From contig CP129481.1 in the NCBI GenBank assembly GCA_030583905.1, positions 2,324,136 through 2,388,135 of the forward strand: a DNA stretch of 64,000 nucleotides, read 5' to 3'. The notes below the pieces were generated by a model. That model had not been told where the DNA came from. It made no database searches and saw only the letters and a list, made by a program, of their open reading frames with translations. Made by a program: the position numbers and the translations under genes. Source of the DNA: Anaerolineales bacterium (GTDB lineage: Bacteria; Chloroflexota; Anaerolineae; Anaerolineales; Villigracilaceae). Positions 18,900 to 28,195 of this stretch are shown in pieces. Within the stretch, counting starts at the first letter, position 1; every line of letters begins with the position of its first letter.

Positions 18900-20786
18900 T
18901 TACGGCAGCGGCAGATTGAAGGTGCGTTGCAGGAAGATCGCCATCTGGGCGCGGGTGACCGGGTTATTGGGACAGTAATTTCCGCCGCCACAGCCGCCGG
19001 TGATGCCTTCCGCCGCCAACTGCTTGATCCACGGCGCAGTCGAGCTCCCTGCAGGCACATCATTGAAACCGGAAGAGTCTCCCACGGCAGGCGGGACGTA
19101 ATCATCCCCATACTTGGCTCTCAACAGGAAGATCGCCATCTGGGCGCGGGTGACCGGGTTATTGGGGCAGTAATTGCCGCCGCCACAGCCGCCGGTGATG
19201 CCTTCCGCCGCCAACTGCTTGATCCATGCCGCCGCGGAATGGGTGGTGGGGACGTCAGTGAAGCCGGTGTCGTCGCCCACGGCGGGCGGGGTATAGGATG
19301 AGCCGTGGATGCCTCTCAGCAGGAAGATCGCCATCTGGGCACGGGTGACGGTGTTGTTGGGGCAGTAGTTGAGCGGAGTGGTGGTGCATCCGCCGGTGAT
19401 GCCGGCATTGTAGATGGCTTCGATGTACTGCCAGGCGGAGTGATTGAAGGGCACATCGGCGAAGGTGGAGGGTGGTCCTTCATATTCATATGCCCCAATA
19501 TCACAGTGATTTTCCTGCGGACGGGTTACCCCGCGCTGATCGGTAGCGGGGCAATTAGCGTCATCCCCGGCGTTAATTGCGGGTGAGTCGGGCAGGAGCG
19601 CCATGGTCTGGGTGGGTCCGCCGTTGTTGGTAAGAGTACCGAGCAATGGGTCTTCTGAAATTTTTCCTGCCCCACAACCGTTGCTTCCAGCTCCATTGTT
19701 CTTAATTAAATTCCCAACATTCTCAATGATTTGAGTGTTTTCTACAAAACAGTCTTTGCCATTTAAATTATTTGCTACAATGCTGTTTACTAATCTTATG
19801 GTTGCTTTTTCATTTTGTGAATATCCGTAACTGTATATCCCACTACCTCCGCCAATATCATCCGGCTGGCTATTGTTCGCGATTGTGCTGTTATAAATAG
19901 CGGCATTTCCGGCTATGTTAACTATTCCTGCATTTGTATTTCCTGCAATCGTACTATTGATTATCGTTAGATGTCTGTTGGGATTGTTATAAGTGTCCTC
20001 GAAAAATATACCTTGTCCGAAATTGTTGTAGATGGCGCTGTCAGTGATTAACGTATTTGCGACATTTGTTCCTGTGCGCGCATACACTCCATCACCAGTC
20101 CATTCAGAAAAATTTAAGTAGATACTGCTTTTTGAGATGGTCATGACATTTTCGTTGTAAATTCCGCCTCCCCATTTTTCACTGGTGTTACTGTGAATGA
20201 GGGAATTTGTGATGGAGAGCGTCCCGATGTTAAATATTGCGCCGCCTCGTTCTCCGGTGTTGTTAGATAATATGGAATTCGATATAGCCATTGACCCGCT
20301 GTTGTGAACGGCACCTCCCCCATAATCAAGATTATGGTTCGAGTTAAATGTTACATTGTCAATATGTATGGAAGTGTTTCCTGTTCCAGAGAATGAATTA
20401 TTTATTAATCCGCCGCCCAAGCCATTGATGATGTCTATGCCCTTAATGTTGATTGCTGAAATATAAACCATGGGGATAAAGATTACAGGGTTGCTATTCC
20501 ATCCACTAATTTTTACGCGATTCGCTAATAAAGAGCCATCAATCGTGAGGTTGTGATTTATGGTTAGTCCCGTCGTAACTATGGTCTGGCCGGAAAGAGA
20601 AGCAGCAAATCTAATGATATCTCCGGGTGCGGAATTTTCTATAGCCTGACGGAGCGAGCCGGGTCCGCTGTCACTTGTATTTGTGACCACCCATTCTGTA
20701 GCAGCTTTCACGGATTGAATTTGCGTGCTTCCAATAAGCGAAACCAAAATGATGATGATGATGGTAATGCGGACCGACTTTTTCAT
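18900..20786 (-). CDS. Secreted beta-helix protein with three SLH domains
   Basis: 628 residues from MKKSVRIT. This start is chosen because AAAGGAGAGG lies just upstream and a signal peptide (cleaved after VKA, residue ~29) begins there; a longer frame from 20828 adds an unlikely 14 residues. After DSGPGSLRQAIENS, residues ~50-400 are parallel beta-helix repeats rich in IxNSxIxxNT and GGAIFN. They end in QRGVTRP..CDIGAYEY, the usual end of choice-of-anchor Q regions. The last ~189 residues are the shared SLH module. Its signal peptide and promoter are nearly identical to those of the 20947-23616 gene, so the two are a tandem duplication whose helical parts have diverged. Likely a cell-surface adhesin or carbohydrate-active scaffold; no catalytic motif seen. 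Confidence 0.9.
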   Translation of the reverse strand: MKKSVRITIIIIILVSLIGSTQIQSVKAATEWVVTNTSDSGPGSLRQAIENSAPGDIIRFAASLSGQTIVTTGLTINHNLTIDGSLLANRVKISGWNSNPVIFIPMVYISAINIKGIDIINGLGGGLINNSFSGTGNTSIHIDNVTFNSNHNLDYGGGAVHNSGSMAISNSILSNNTGERGGAIFNIGTLSITNSLIHSNTSEKWGGGIYNENVMTISKSSIYLNFSEWTGDGVYARTGTNVANTLITDSAIYNNFGQGIFFEDTYNNPNRHLTIINSTIAGNTNAGIVNIAGNAAIYNSTIANNSQPDDIGGGSGIYSYGYSQNEKATIRLVNSIVANNLNGKDCFVENTQIIENVGNLIKNNGAGSNGCGAGKISEDPLLGTLTNNGGPTQTMALLPDSPAINAGDDANCPATDQRGVTRPQENHCDIGAYEYEGPPSTFADVPFNHSAWQYIEAIYNAGITGGCTTTPLNYCPNNTVTRAQMAIFLLRGIHGSSYTPPAVGDDTGFTDVPTTHSAAAWIKQLAAEGITGGCGGGNYCPNNPVTRAQMAIFLLRAKYGDDYVPPAVGDSSGFNDVPAGSSTAPWIKQLAAEGITGGCGGGNYCPNNPVTRAQMAIFLQRTFNLPLP

Positions 20787-20827
20787 GATAGCCTCTCCTT
20801 TATCCGGGCGAACTTGTACCGTGCCCA

Positions 20828-20856
20828 ATTTTCCGCTGTTTTTTGTGTTCTGTCAA
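20828..20856 (-). promoter_or_regulatory. Promoter of the 18900-20786 gene
   Basis: TTGACA, a 17-bp spacer and GAAAAT on the minus strand, 41 bp before the start codon. The same arrangement is conserved at 23659-23687. Confidence 0.65.
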
Positions 20857-20893
20857 ATGTAGATCGTCAGTGACTGGCAGTGCTGAATTGTAT

Positions 20894-20927
20894 GAGTAGC
20901 CGACCTGACAAATCAGGTCGGCTACTC
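20894..20927. repeat. Strong hairpin downstream of the 20947 gene
   Basis: A perfect 14-bp inverted repeat, gagtagccgacctg, with a 6-nt loop. It lies just past the stop of the upstream SLH gene. It lacks a T run on either strand, so it is a stable 3' end or processing structure rather than a classic terminator. A near copy is at 23725-23758. Confidence 0.85.
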
Positions 20928-20946
20928 GTACTTTGAAAAATGATCT

Positions 20947-23616
20947 CTATGGCAGCGGCAGATTGAAGGTGCGTTGCAGGAAGATCGCCATCTGGGCGCG
21001 GGTGACCGGGTTATTGGGACAGTAATTTCCGCCGCCACAGCCGCCGGTGATGCCTTCCGCCGCCAACTGCTTGATCCACGGCGCGGTCGAGCTCCCTGCA
21101 GGCACATCGTTGAAACCGGATGAGCCTCCCACGGCAGGCGGGACGTAGTCATCCCCATACTTGGCTCTCAACAGGAAGATCGCCATCTGGGCGCGGGTGA
21201 CCGCCTGGTTCGGACAGTAATTGCCATTCCCGCAGCCGCCGGTGATGCCTTCCGCCGCCAACTGCTTGATCCATGCCGCCGCGGAATGGGTGGTGGGGAC
21301 GTCATTGAAGCCGGTGCCGTCGCCCACAGCGGGCGGGGTGTAGGACGAGCCGTGGATGCCTCTCAGCAGGAAGATCGCCATCTGGGCACGGGTGACGGTG
21401 TTGTTGGGGCAGTAGTTGAGCGGAGTGGTGGTACAGCCGCCGGTGATGCCGGCATTGTAGATGGCTTCGATGTACTGCCAGGCGGAGTGATTGAAGGGCA
21501 CATCGGCGAATGTGGGAGTTATGGTGTCGTATTCGTACGATCCAATATCACACCCTGCCCCCTGCGGACGCGTCACCCCCCGCTGGTCGGTTTCGGGGCA
21601 TGAGCCGTTATCCCCTGCGTCAATGGCGGGCGAGCCGGGCAGCAGTGCCATGGTTTGAGTGTATCCGCCGTTATTGGTAAGAGTACCCAGTTTGGGGTCA
21701 GCAGTGAAAGCAGGGTCGCCGCAGTCGTTTGGGAAAGCATCATTGGTTTCGATCAAATTATTCGTGTTTGTGACAACGGTTCCCCCGTAGTTGGTGCAGT
21801 TTATTCCATTGTTTGCGATGATGGAATTTTTGAAATGCAGATCGTCTTCCTTGTGAACGATTCCGTAACCTTCATTGCCTGCAACAGTGCTATTAATAAT
21901 TATTGTTTCTCCCGAAGATTCGATTCCGCTTCCTGAATTATCTGCAACGGTGCTGTTGATGATGGTCGATTTTCCATTGGATAAAATAGTGCCATGATAA
22001 CTTGGGTACCCGTCTGTATCGGTACTGGAGTTGTTATTGATGGTGCTGCTGACAATTTCCAAGGTTCCTTGTGGAAAAATGACCACTCCCCCCGCTATCC
22101 CGGATGAATTCCCGGAGATCGTTGAATTGGTTATTTTTGCTTCGCCTGCAAACAATAGTATTCCACCGCCTCCGTCGGCTTGGTTATCTAAAATATGGGT
22201 ATTGGAGATTGATGCTGTTGGCACGATACCGGAAAAATATGGATATCCAATGGCAATCGCGCCGCCGCCGTAGGCAGTGTTATTTAATAATTCACTATGA
22301 GAGATATATGCATTTCCATTTATATGGCTGATTGCCCCGCCTGATGCTGCAAAACCGTTTGCAGTATTGGAATCAAACGTTGAATTTTCAATGGCGAGAT
22401 CGTACCAACTCAGAATTGCGCCGCCGCCATCTTCCCCGGTCGAATTTGAAGTAAAAGATGATGCGGATATTATTGATATCCCGGCTGAAAGAATTGCCCC
22501 TCCCCCAAGTGTTGAGGAATTTTCGTTGAATTCGCTGCTTATGATTGTAAAACTTCCGGCGGAGCCAATGGCTCCGCCGTATCCGGTCTCGCCTGTAGCC
22601 GTATTTTTCGTAAAGACACTCTTGGCAATGGTGGCGGTTGTGTTATATCCGATGAAGATCGCTCCTCCGTCGTCAAGATTTGCGGTGTTTTCCAAGAAAT
22701 GGCTGTGTTCAACATTCACATCCCCGCCTTCGTTGAAAATTGCCCCTCCGTTTTTTGCGGCTGTGTTTTCGGCGAATAATGCTGAGATCGTCATTGTGCC
22801 ATTTAAATTGTGAACAGCGCCTCCACTTTCAGTCATTGCCAAATTAAATTTGAAGGAGGTCTGCGAGATCGTTGTACTGCCATCGCGCGCGTTGACAATG
22901 GCGCCTCCGCCACCGGCTGTGTTCCCGCTAAACTCACTATGCGTAACCAGAAGATCCCCTATATTGCCAATTGCGCCGCCACCACCATACATGGCATCGG
23001 CTTTATTTTGAATAAACAGAGAGTCGCTGATCGTTGCAGTGGAGCCTATGTCGTTAAAGATTGCCCCGCCATCATAATATGCATAATTGTCAATGAATTC
23101 ACAACCTTGAACGGTCAAGTTGCCTCTATTCAGCAGCGCTCCCCCCAACTCCCCTGTATTGCTTGAGAATGTGCAGGTGCTGATATCGAGCCAGCCATAA
23201 TTGGCAATGCCGCCTGTGAAGGAAGCGACGTTTTTTCCATTGGCAAAATCCAGATCCAGGATTCGTACATTGCCATAGGTGGTAATGGTCAGGATCTGTA
23301 CATCGCCAACGCCATCGTCATCCGTATCGCCGCTGAGCGTGATGCGTGGATTCAAGCCCGAGCCGTCGATCGTGATGGCTTTGTCGATTTCAAGTGTAGA
23401 GGCGAGGTGGATGGTCTCGCCCGCCAAAGACGGGTCGAAGGTGATCGTATCTCCATTGGATGCGTTCGCAATTGCCTGGCGGAGCGAGCCGGGTCCGCTG
23501 TCATCGGCATTGGTGACCACCCATTCTGTAGCAGCTTTCACGGATTGAATTTGCGTGCTTCCAATAAGCGAAACCAAAATGATGATGATGATGGTAGTGC
23601 GGACTGACTTTTTCAT
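20947..23616 (-). CDS. Secreted beta-helix protein with three SLH domains
   Basis: 889 residues with AAGGAGGG before the ATG. The signal peptide (to VKA, residue 29) is identical in all but one residue to that of the 18900-20786 protein. DSGPGSLRQAIANASNG starts the beta-helix, which spans about 650 residues of repeated GGAIxN, ISxSxFxxN and FxxNTA units, longer than in its tandem paralogue. It ends with QRGVTRPQGAGCDIGSYEY and the shared SLH module. The many ladders of Asn, Gly and Ser suit a rigid surface fibre. No active-site signature is visible; polysaccharide binding or adhesion are the plausible roles. Confidence 0.9.
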   Translation of the reverse strand: MKKSVRTTIIIIILVSLIGSTQIQSVKAATEWVVTNADDSGPGSLRQAIANASNGDTITFDPSLAGETIHLASTLEIDKAITIDGSGLNPRITLSGDTDDDGVGDVQILTITTYGNVRILDLDFANGKNVASFTGGIANYGWLDISTCTFSSNTGELGGALLNRGNLTVQGCEFIDNYAYYDGGAIFNDIGSTATISDSLFIQNKADAMYGGGGAIGNIGDLLVTHSEFSGNTAGGGGAIVNARDGSTTISQTSFKFNLAMTESGGAVHNLNGTMTISALFAENTAAKNGGAIFNEGGDVNVEHSHFLENTANLDDGGAIFIGYNTTATIAKSVFTKNTATGETGYGGAIGSAGSFTIISSEFNENSSTLGGGAILSAGISIISASSFTSNSTGEDGGGAILSWYDLAIENSTFDSNTANGFAASGGAISHINGNAYISHSELLNNTAYGGGAIAIGYPYFSGIVPTASISNTHILDNQADGGGGILLFAGEAKITNSTISGNSSGIAGGVVIFPQGTLEIVSSTINNNSSTDTDGYPSYHGTILSNGKSTIINSTVADNSGSGIESSGETIIINSTVAGNEGYGIVHKEDDLHFKNSIIANNGINCTNYGGTVVTNTNNLIETNDAFPNDCGDPAFTADPKLGTLTNNGGYTQTMALLPGSPAIDAGDNGSCPETDQRGVTRPQGAGCDIGSYEYDTITPTFADVPFNHSAWQYIEAIYNAGITGGCTTTPLNYCPNNTVTRAQMAIFLLRGIHGSSYTPPAVGDGTGFNDVPTTHSAAAWIKQLAAEGITGGCGNGNYCPNQAVTRAQMAIFLLRAKYGDDYVPPAVGGSSGFNDVPAGSSTAPWIKQLAAEGITGGCGGGNYCPNNPVTRAQMAIFLQRTFNLPLP

Positions 23617-23658
23617 GACAGACCCTCCTTGATCAGGATGAACTTGTGCCGTGCCCTA

Positions 23659-23687
23659 ATTTTCTGCTGTTTTTTGTGATTTGTCAA
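23659..23687 (-). promoter_or_regulatory. Promoter of the 20947-23616 gene
   Basis: TTGACA, a 17-bp spacer and GAAAAT, 42 bp before the start codon. It keeps the arrangement of its duplicate at 20828-20856. Confidence 0.65.
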
Positions 23688-23724
23688 ATGTCGATCGTCA
23701 GTGACTGGCAGTGCTGAATTGAAC

Positions 23725-23758
23725 GAGTAGCCGGCCTGATTTGTCAGGTCGGCTACTC
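23725..23758. repeat. Strong hairpin downstream of the 23778 gene
   Basis: 14-bp arms with one G-T pair and a loop whose sequence is the reverse complement of the loop at 20894-20927. The flanks (gtactttgaaaaatgatct and the tract with tcagtgactggcagtgctga) are also shared with the other copy. Confidence 0.85.
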
Positions 23759-23777
23759 GTACTTTGAAAAATGATCT

Positions 23778-25931
23778 CTATGGCAGCGGCAGATTGAAGG
23801 TGCGTTGCAGGAAGATCGCCATCTGGGCGCGGGTGACCGGGTTATTGGGGCAGTAATTGCCGCCGCCACAGCCGCCGGTGATGCCTTCCGCCGCCAACTG
23901 CTTGATCCACGGCGCGGTCGAGCTCCCTGCAGGCACATCATTGAAACCGGATGAGCCTCCCACGGCAGGCGGAACGTAGTCATCCCCATACTTGGCTCTC
24001 AACAGGAAGATCGCCATCTGGGCGCGGGTGACCGCCTGGCTGGGACAGTAGTTGCCATTCCCACAGCCGCCGGTGATGCCTTCCGCCGCCAACTGCTTGA
24101 TCCATGCCGCCGCGGAATGGGTGGTGGGGACGTCATTGAAGCCGGTGCCGTCGCCCACAGCGGGTGGGGTATAGGATGAGCCGTGGATGCCTCTCAGCAG
24201 GAAGATCGCCATTTGTGCACGGGTGACGGTGTTGTTGGGGCAGTAGTTGAGCGGAGTGGTGGTGCATCCGCCGGTGATGCCGGCATTGTAGATGGCTTCA
24301 ATGTACTGCCAGGCGGAGTGATTGAAAGGCACATCAGTGAAGGTTAGTGGTTTTTCATACGCCCCAATGTCGCAATGCGTACTGCCGGGACGTGCGACTC
24401 CGTTCTGAGACTCATGATTGACTGGCACAGCGGCACAGATTGCGTCATCCCCTGCATCAATGGCGGGCGAGCCGATCAGCAGGGCATGGGTCAGGGTGAA
24501 GCCGCCATTATCCGCCAGCGGACCGAGTTTCGGGTCCAAACCGATGATATTGCTGTCCACACCGTGTGTCAGATTGCAGGCACTTGATCCGGTGTCTTCG
24601 ATCAGGTTGTTGGTGGATCCTGCGCCGATCACGCCGCTGGCGCTTAGGGTGCAGTCCCCGCCGCTGACGCTGTCGGCGATGATAGTGTTCTTCAGGGTGA
24701 TCGTGCTGTTGTTGGCGCGAAGCCCGCCGCCGTTCGTCCCCGCACTGTTGCCGCTGAAGGTGACATGGATCAGCGTGACATTGCTGCTGCTGTTGGCATA
24801 AAGACCGCCGCCATATGTATCTGCCGTGTTGTTTGTGAAGGTCGCATTTGCCAGGGTTGGGTTGCTGGAGTTGGCAGCATGCAATCCGCCGCCCGCGGAT
24901 GCAGTATTGCCATTGAATGTGACGTTTGTAAGCACCGGGCTGCCGTTGGAGTGGTAAAGCCCTCCCCCTGCACTGGAAGTATTCCCGGTGAACGTAACGT
25001 TTGTAAATGTTGGGTCGCCGGATGCATATACCCCGCCGCCGCCTGTCGAGGTATTATTGATAAAGGAGACGTTTGTCAAGATGTCTCCGCTTGTGGCGCC
25101 TGTCATTCCGCCGCCCAGGTTTGAAGCGGTGTTATTGATGAACGTTGAATCCGTCACGATCGTGATGGCTAAGCCGTTTGCCATCCCGCCGCCATCGTGG
25201 GCTTTGTTTCCGGTGAAGAGTACATTGGTGATTTGAATGGGATCGGGCGCATTGTAATTGTACATCCCGCCGCCGCTCCCGAAATTATCCAGGCTTGCGC
25301 TGTTCCCGCTGAAAGTCAAGTTGCGCAGTGTCGGGCTGCCACTCCAATTGAACAACCCGCCGCCGTGAATGTATCCGAAGATGTTTCCATCCGCATGTCC
25401 GGCGGTGATGATGAAACCATCCAGGATGGACGAGGAGGTGACGGTGGCGTCAGCGCGCACGACATGGTAGGAATTGCTGCCCGCAATGTCCGCCGCGGTT
25501 TCAGCGATATGATTACCGTCAGTATTGACATCGTTCTCATCGATATCACCGCTCAGGATCGTCGGGTTGGCATTGACATTGCGTTGGCTTAATAGAGTTT
25601 CGGTCCCTGCAAAGCCGCCGTACATTTCCACGCCATCCTTCAGGACGAATGAAATTTCGGGGTCATCGTTCGCGACCCCGGCGCCTTTGTCGGGGTGGTA
25701 AAGACCTTCAGCCACCCAGATCTGGTCTCCGCTTGTCGCGGCGGCGAGGGCGTCCTGCAGGTAGCGGTAGGCATTGCTCCAGTTGCTGCCGTTATCCGCG
25801 CCGGCTGCGTTTGCCTTCACATAGATGATGTGACTGCTGGCTTGCGCCGGAGTGGACTGAACGCCGATGGCGCTGAACGCCAGCGTAAATGCAAGAAATA
25901 TCATGGTCAGGAAGCGAAGATGGGTTTTCAT
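23778..25931 (-). CDS. Secreted beta-helix protein with three SLH domains
   Basis: 717 residues from MKTHLRFL, chosen because AAAAAGGAG precedes it and a signal peptide ending near AQA starts there; a 13-residue longer frame is less likely. Residues ~32-60 (GADNGSNWSNAYRYLQDALAA) are the typical start of a choice-of-anchor Q beta-helix, followed by about 12 GGGLxxxNSSPTLxNVTFxGNTA-like rungs. The end is SIxGLDPKLGPLADNGGF..CDIGAYE, then the shared SLH module. The beta-helix part resembles that of the 28196-29503 protein near its end (ASGVIGAGSTNNLIEDTGS compared with the ISSNNLIAGTGS stretch). Confidence 0.9.
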   Translation of the reverse strand: MKTHLRFLTMIFLAFTLAFSAIGVQSTPAQASSHIIYVKANAAGADNGSNWSNAYRYLQDALAAATSGDQIWVAEGLYHPDKGAGVANDDPEISFVLKDGVEMYGGFAGTETLLSQRNVNANPTILSGDIDENDVNTDGNHIAETAADIAGSNSYHVVRADATVTSSSILDGFIITAGHADGNIFGYIHGGGLFNWSGSPTLRNLTFSGNSASLDNFGSGGGMYNYNAPDPIQITNVLFTGNKAHDGGGMANGLAITIVTDSTFINNTASNLGGGMTGATSGDILTNVSFINNTSTGGGGVYASGDPTFTNVTFTGNTSSAGGGLYHSNGSPVLTNVTFNGNTASAGGGLHAANSSNPTLANATFTNNTADTYGGGLYANSSSNVTLIHVTFSGNSAGTNGGGLRANNSTITLKNTIIADSVSGGDCTLSASGVIGAGSTNNLIEDTGSSACNLTHGVDSNIIGLDPKLGPLADNGGFTLTHALLIGSPAIDAGDDAICAAVPVNHESQNGVARPGSTHCDIGAYEKPLTFTDVPFNHSAWQYIEAIYNAGITGGCTTTPLNYCPNNTVTRAQMAIFLLRGIHGSSYTPPAVGDGTGFNDVPTTHSAAAWIKQLAAEGITGGCGNGNYCPSQAVTRAQMAIFLLRAKYGDDYVPPAVGGSSGFNDVPAGSSTAPWIKQLAAEGITGGCGGGNYCPNNPVTRAQMAIFLQRTFNLPLP

Positions 25932-25954
25932 TGTGTTAACTCTCCTTTTTCTGT

Positions 25955-25980
25955 CTGTGCGCCGTTTCATCAGCGCACAG
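25955..25980 (-). repeat. Hairpin just upstream of the 23778-25931 ribosome site
   Basis: An 8-bp inverted repeat, ctgtgcgc/gcgcacag, with a 10-nt loop. On the minus strand it is followed by GACAGAAAAAGGAG, which contains the ribosome site. The same arrangement occurs at 28136-28163. Confidence 0.55.
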
Positions 25981-26009
25981 GCAGAATTTCAATAATAGGA
26001 TTTTCAGTA

Positions 26010-28055
26010 TTACGGCAGCGGCAGATTGAAGGTGCGTTGCAGGAAGATCGCCATCTGGGCGCGGGTGACCGGGTTATTGGGGCAGTAATTGCCATTCCCA
26101 CAGCCGCCGGTGATGCCTTCCGCCGCCAACTGCTTGATCCACGGCGCAGTTGAGCTTGCAGCAGGCACATCGTTGAAACCGGATGAGCCTCCGACGGCAG
26201 GCGGGACGTAGTCATCCCCATACTTGGCTCTCAACAGGAAGATCGCCATCTGGGCGCGGGTGACCGGGTTATTGGGGCAGTAATTGCCGCCGCCGCAGCC
26301 GCCGGTGATGCCTTCCGCCGCCAACTGCTTGATCCATGCCGCCGCGGAATGGGTGGTGGGGACGTCATTGAAGCCGGTGCCGTCGCCCACAGCGGGCGGG
26401 GTGTAGGACGAGCCGTGGATGCCTCTCAGCAGGAAGATCGCCATCTGGGCACGGGTGACGGTGTTGTTGGGGCAGTAGTTGAGCGGAGTGGTGGTGCATC
26501 CGCCGGTGATGCCGGCATTGTAGATGGCTTCGATGTACTGCCAGGCGGAGTGTTCGAGAGGCACGTCGGCGAAGGATGGAATGACCACCTTCTCCAACTT
26601 CACGATGAACACATCCGCGTCTCCGGCGCTGGTCAGTTCGGGGTCGAAGTCGGCGGTTTCGTAGAAACCACCTGTGACAAGGATGTTATCCTGCGCATCC
26701 AGGGTGATGGCAGTTCCCCAGTCGTACGATGCGCCTCCCATGCGTCTGGCTGTAATGAAATCTCCGTTTTGGTCGAGTATGGAGATGAAGACCTCGCCGC
26801 CGGGTCCGGTCAGGTTGAACGTACCGGCTCCCGGGTCAAAATCGACCGTGCCCGAAAAAACGCCGGTCACATACACATTATTGTTTGCGTCAAGGACGAT
26901 GCTTTCTCCGCGCTCGAAATCTGTCCCGCCCGTGCTCTTCGCCCACACGAAATTGCCGCCGCTGTCGAGCTTGGAGATGAAGATATCACCGCCGCCTCCG
27001 GCGCTGGTCAGGTTGAACGTGCCCGCGCCGGGGTCGAAATCCACGGTCAATTCATATTTGCCGGTGGTGTAAATATTCTCATCCGCGTCGATGGCGATGG
27101 CGGTGCCTTCCTCGTAATCGGTGCCGCCGATGCGTTTTGCCCAGACGAAATTACCGCTGTTGTCCAGTTTTGAGATGAATACATCATCAGCTCCGGCGCT
27201 GGTCAGGTTGGCGGTGCCGGCGCCCGGGTCGAAATCAGCCGTACCCTCAAAATTACCGATCGTGTACACATTCCCGCTCGCGCTCACCGCGATACCTCGC
27301 CCTTGATCACTCTCCGTCCCTCCCATGCTTTTCGCCCACACGAAATTGCCGTTGCTGTCCAGCTTGGAAACAAAGACATCGTTATTATTCCCGACGCTGG
27401 TCAGGTTGGCGGTGCCCGCGCCGGGGTCGAAGTCAGCGGTGCCTTGATAGTTTCCTGTTGTGTACACATTCCCGCCGGCATCGACCGTTAGTCCAAGTCC
27501 CGAGTCGTTGGTGCCGCCGCCCATGCGTTTTGCCCAAATATAATTGCCGTCGGAGTCATACTTTGCAACAAATATGTCGCGCAGCCCGGCGCTGGTCAGG
27601 TTGGCGGCGCCGGCGCCGGGGTCAAAGTCCACCGTGCCTGAAAATACTCCTGTAACATAAATATTATTGCTTGCATCTGCGGCGATACTCGCTGCACCAT
27701 CAATTCCGGTACTGCCGATTCTCTTTGCCCAGGCGTAGTTGCCGTTGCCGTCCATTTTTAGTAAAAAGATGTCTTCTTGCCCGGCGCTGGTCAGTTCCAC
27801 ACTGCCCGCACCGGGGTCGAAATCGGCGGTTTCTCTGAATGACCCGGTCACATATGCATTGCCGTTCGAGTCGGCTGCGATGCCGGCTGGATACTCAAAA
27901 TCGGTGCCTCCAACGCTCTTTGCCCAAAGGGAATCGCCGCTGGCTGCGAGCGGGACGGCGTGCGCCTCCGCGCCTGCGGGGGCGGCTGGTACGGCTCCGA
28001 ACAGCAGGGTCAACAGGCTGAAGATCGTAAAAAATCGAACCAATTGGTGTTTCAT
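26010..28055 (-). CDS. Secreted SBBP-like repeat protein with three SLH domains
   Basis: 681 residues with AAGGAGAAA before the ATG. Signal peptide to about residue 29 (PAGAEA). Seven ~60-residue repeats with xDFDPGAGxxNLTS, WAKxxGGT and GNxYxTG, then the triple SLH module. It is a paralogue of the 16606-18666 protein, but its repeats are more alike among themselves, which suggests recent internal amplification. The last repeat is shortened (ADFDPELTSAGDAD). Expected on the outer face of the cell wall. The gap to the next gene (25931) is only 78 bp, with no terminator, so the two may be co-transcribed. Confidence 0.9.
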   Translation of the reverse strand: MKHQLVRFFTIFSLLTLLFGAVPAAPAGAEAHAVPLAASGDSLWAKSVGGTDFEYPAGIAADSNGNAYVTGSFRETADFDPGAGSVELTSAGQEDIFLLKMDGNGNYAWAKRIGSTGIDGAASIAADASNNIYVTGVFSGTVDFDPGAGAANLTSAGLRDIFVAKYDSDGNYIWAKRMGGGTNDSGLGLTVDAGGNVYTTGNYQGTADFDPGAGTANLTSVGNNNDVFVSKLDSNGNFVWAKSMGGTESDQGRGIAVSASGNVYTIGNFEGTADFDPGAGTANLTSAGADDVFISKLDNSGNFVWAKRIGGTDYEEGTAIAIDADENIYTTGKYELTVDFDPGAGTFNLTSAGGGGDIFISKLDSGGNFVWAKSTGGTDFERGESIVLDANNNVYVTGVFSGTVDFDPGAGTFNLTGPGGEVFISILDQNGDFITARRMGGASYDWGTAITLDAQDNILVTGGFYETADFDPELTSAGDADVFIVKLEKVVIPSFADVPLEHSAWQYIEAIYNAGITGGCTTTPLNYCPNNTVTRAQMAIFLLRGIHGSSYTPPAVGDGTGFNDVPTTHSAAAWIKQLAAEGITGGCGGGNYCPNNPVTRAQMAIFLLRAKYGDDYVPPAVGGSSGFNDVPAASSTAPWIKQLAAEGITGGCGNGNYCPNNPVTRAQMAIFLQRTFNLPLP

Positions 28056-28135
28056 GATGTTTCTCCTTGTAAAAAAATGAATGGGATCTGTATGAAAAAA
28101 GCGGTTCTTTAATTCAGAGGCAGCTCCTTTTTCTG

Positions 28136-28163
28136 TCTGCGTATCGCCAAGGCAGTACGCAGA
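28136..28163 (-). repeat. Hairpin with an isolated ribosome-site-like tract
   Basis: Arms tctgcgta/tacgcaga with a 12-nt loop. On the minus strand it is followed by GACAGAAAAAGGAG, as at 25955-25980. Here the AAAAAGGAG lies about 70 nt before the next start codon and has no ATG after it, so it looks like a relic of a duplicated 5' end. Confidence 0.45.
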
Positions 28164-28195
28164 AAAGCCTGAATGGTCAGCATTGGGCGGTCCTG

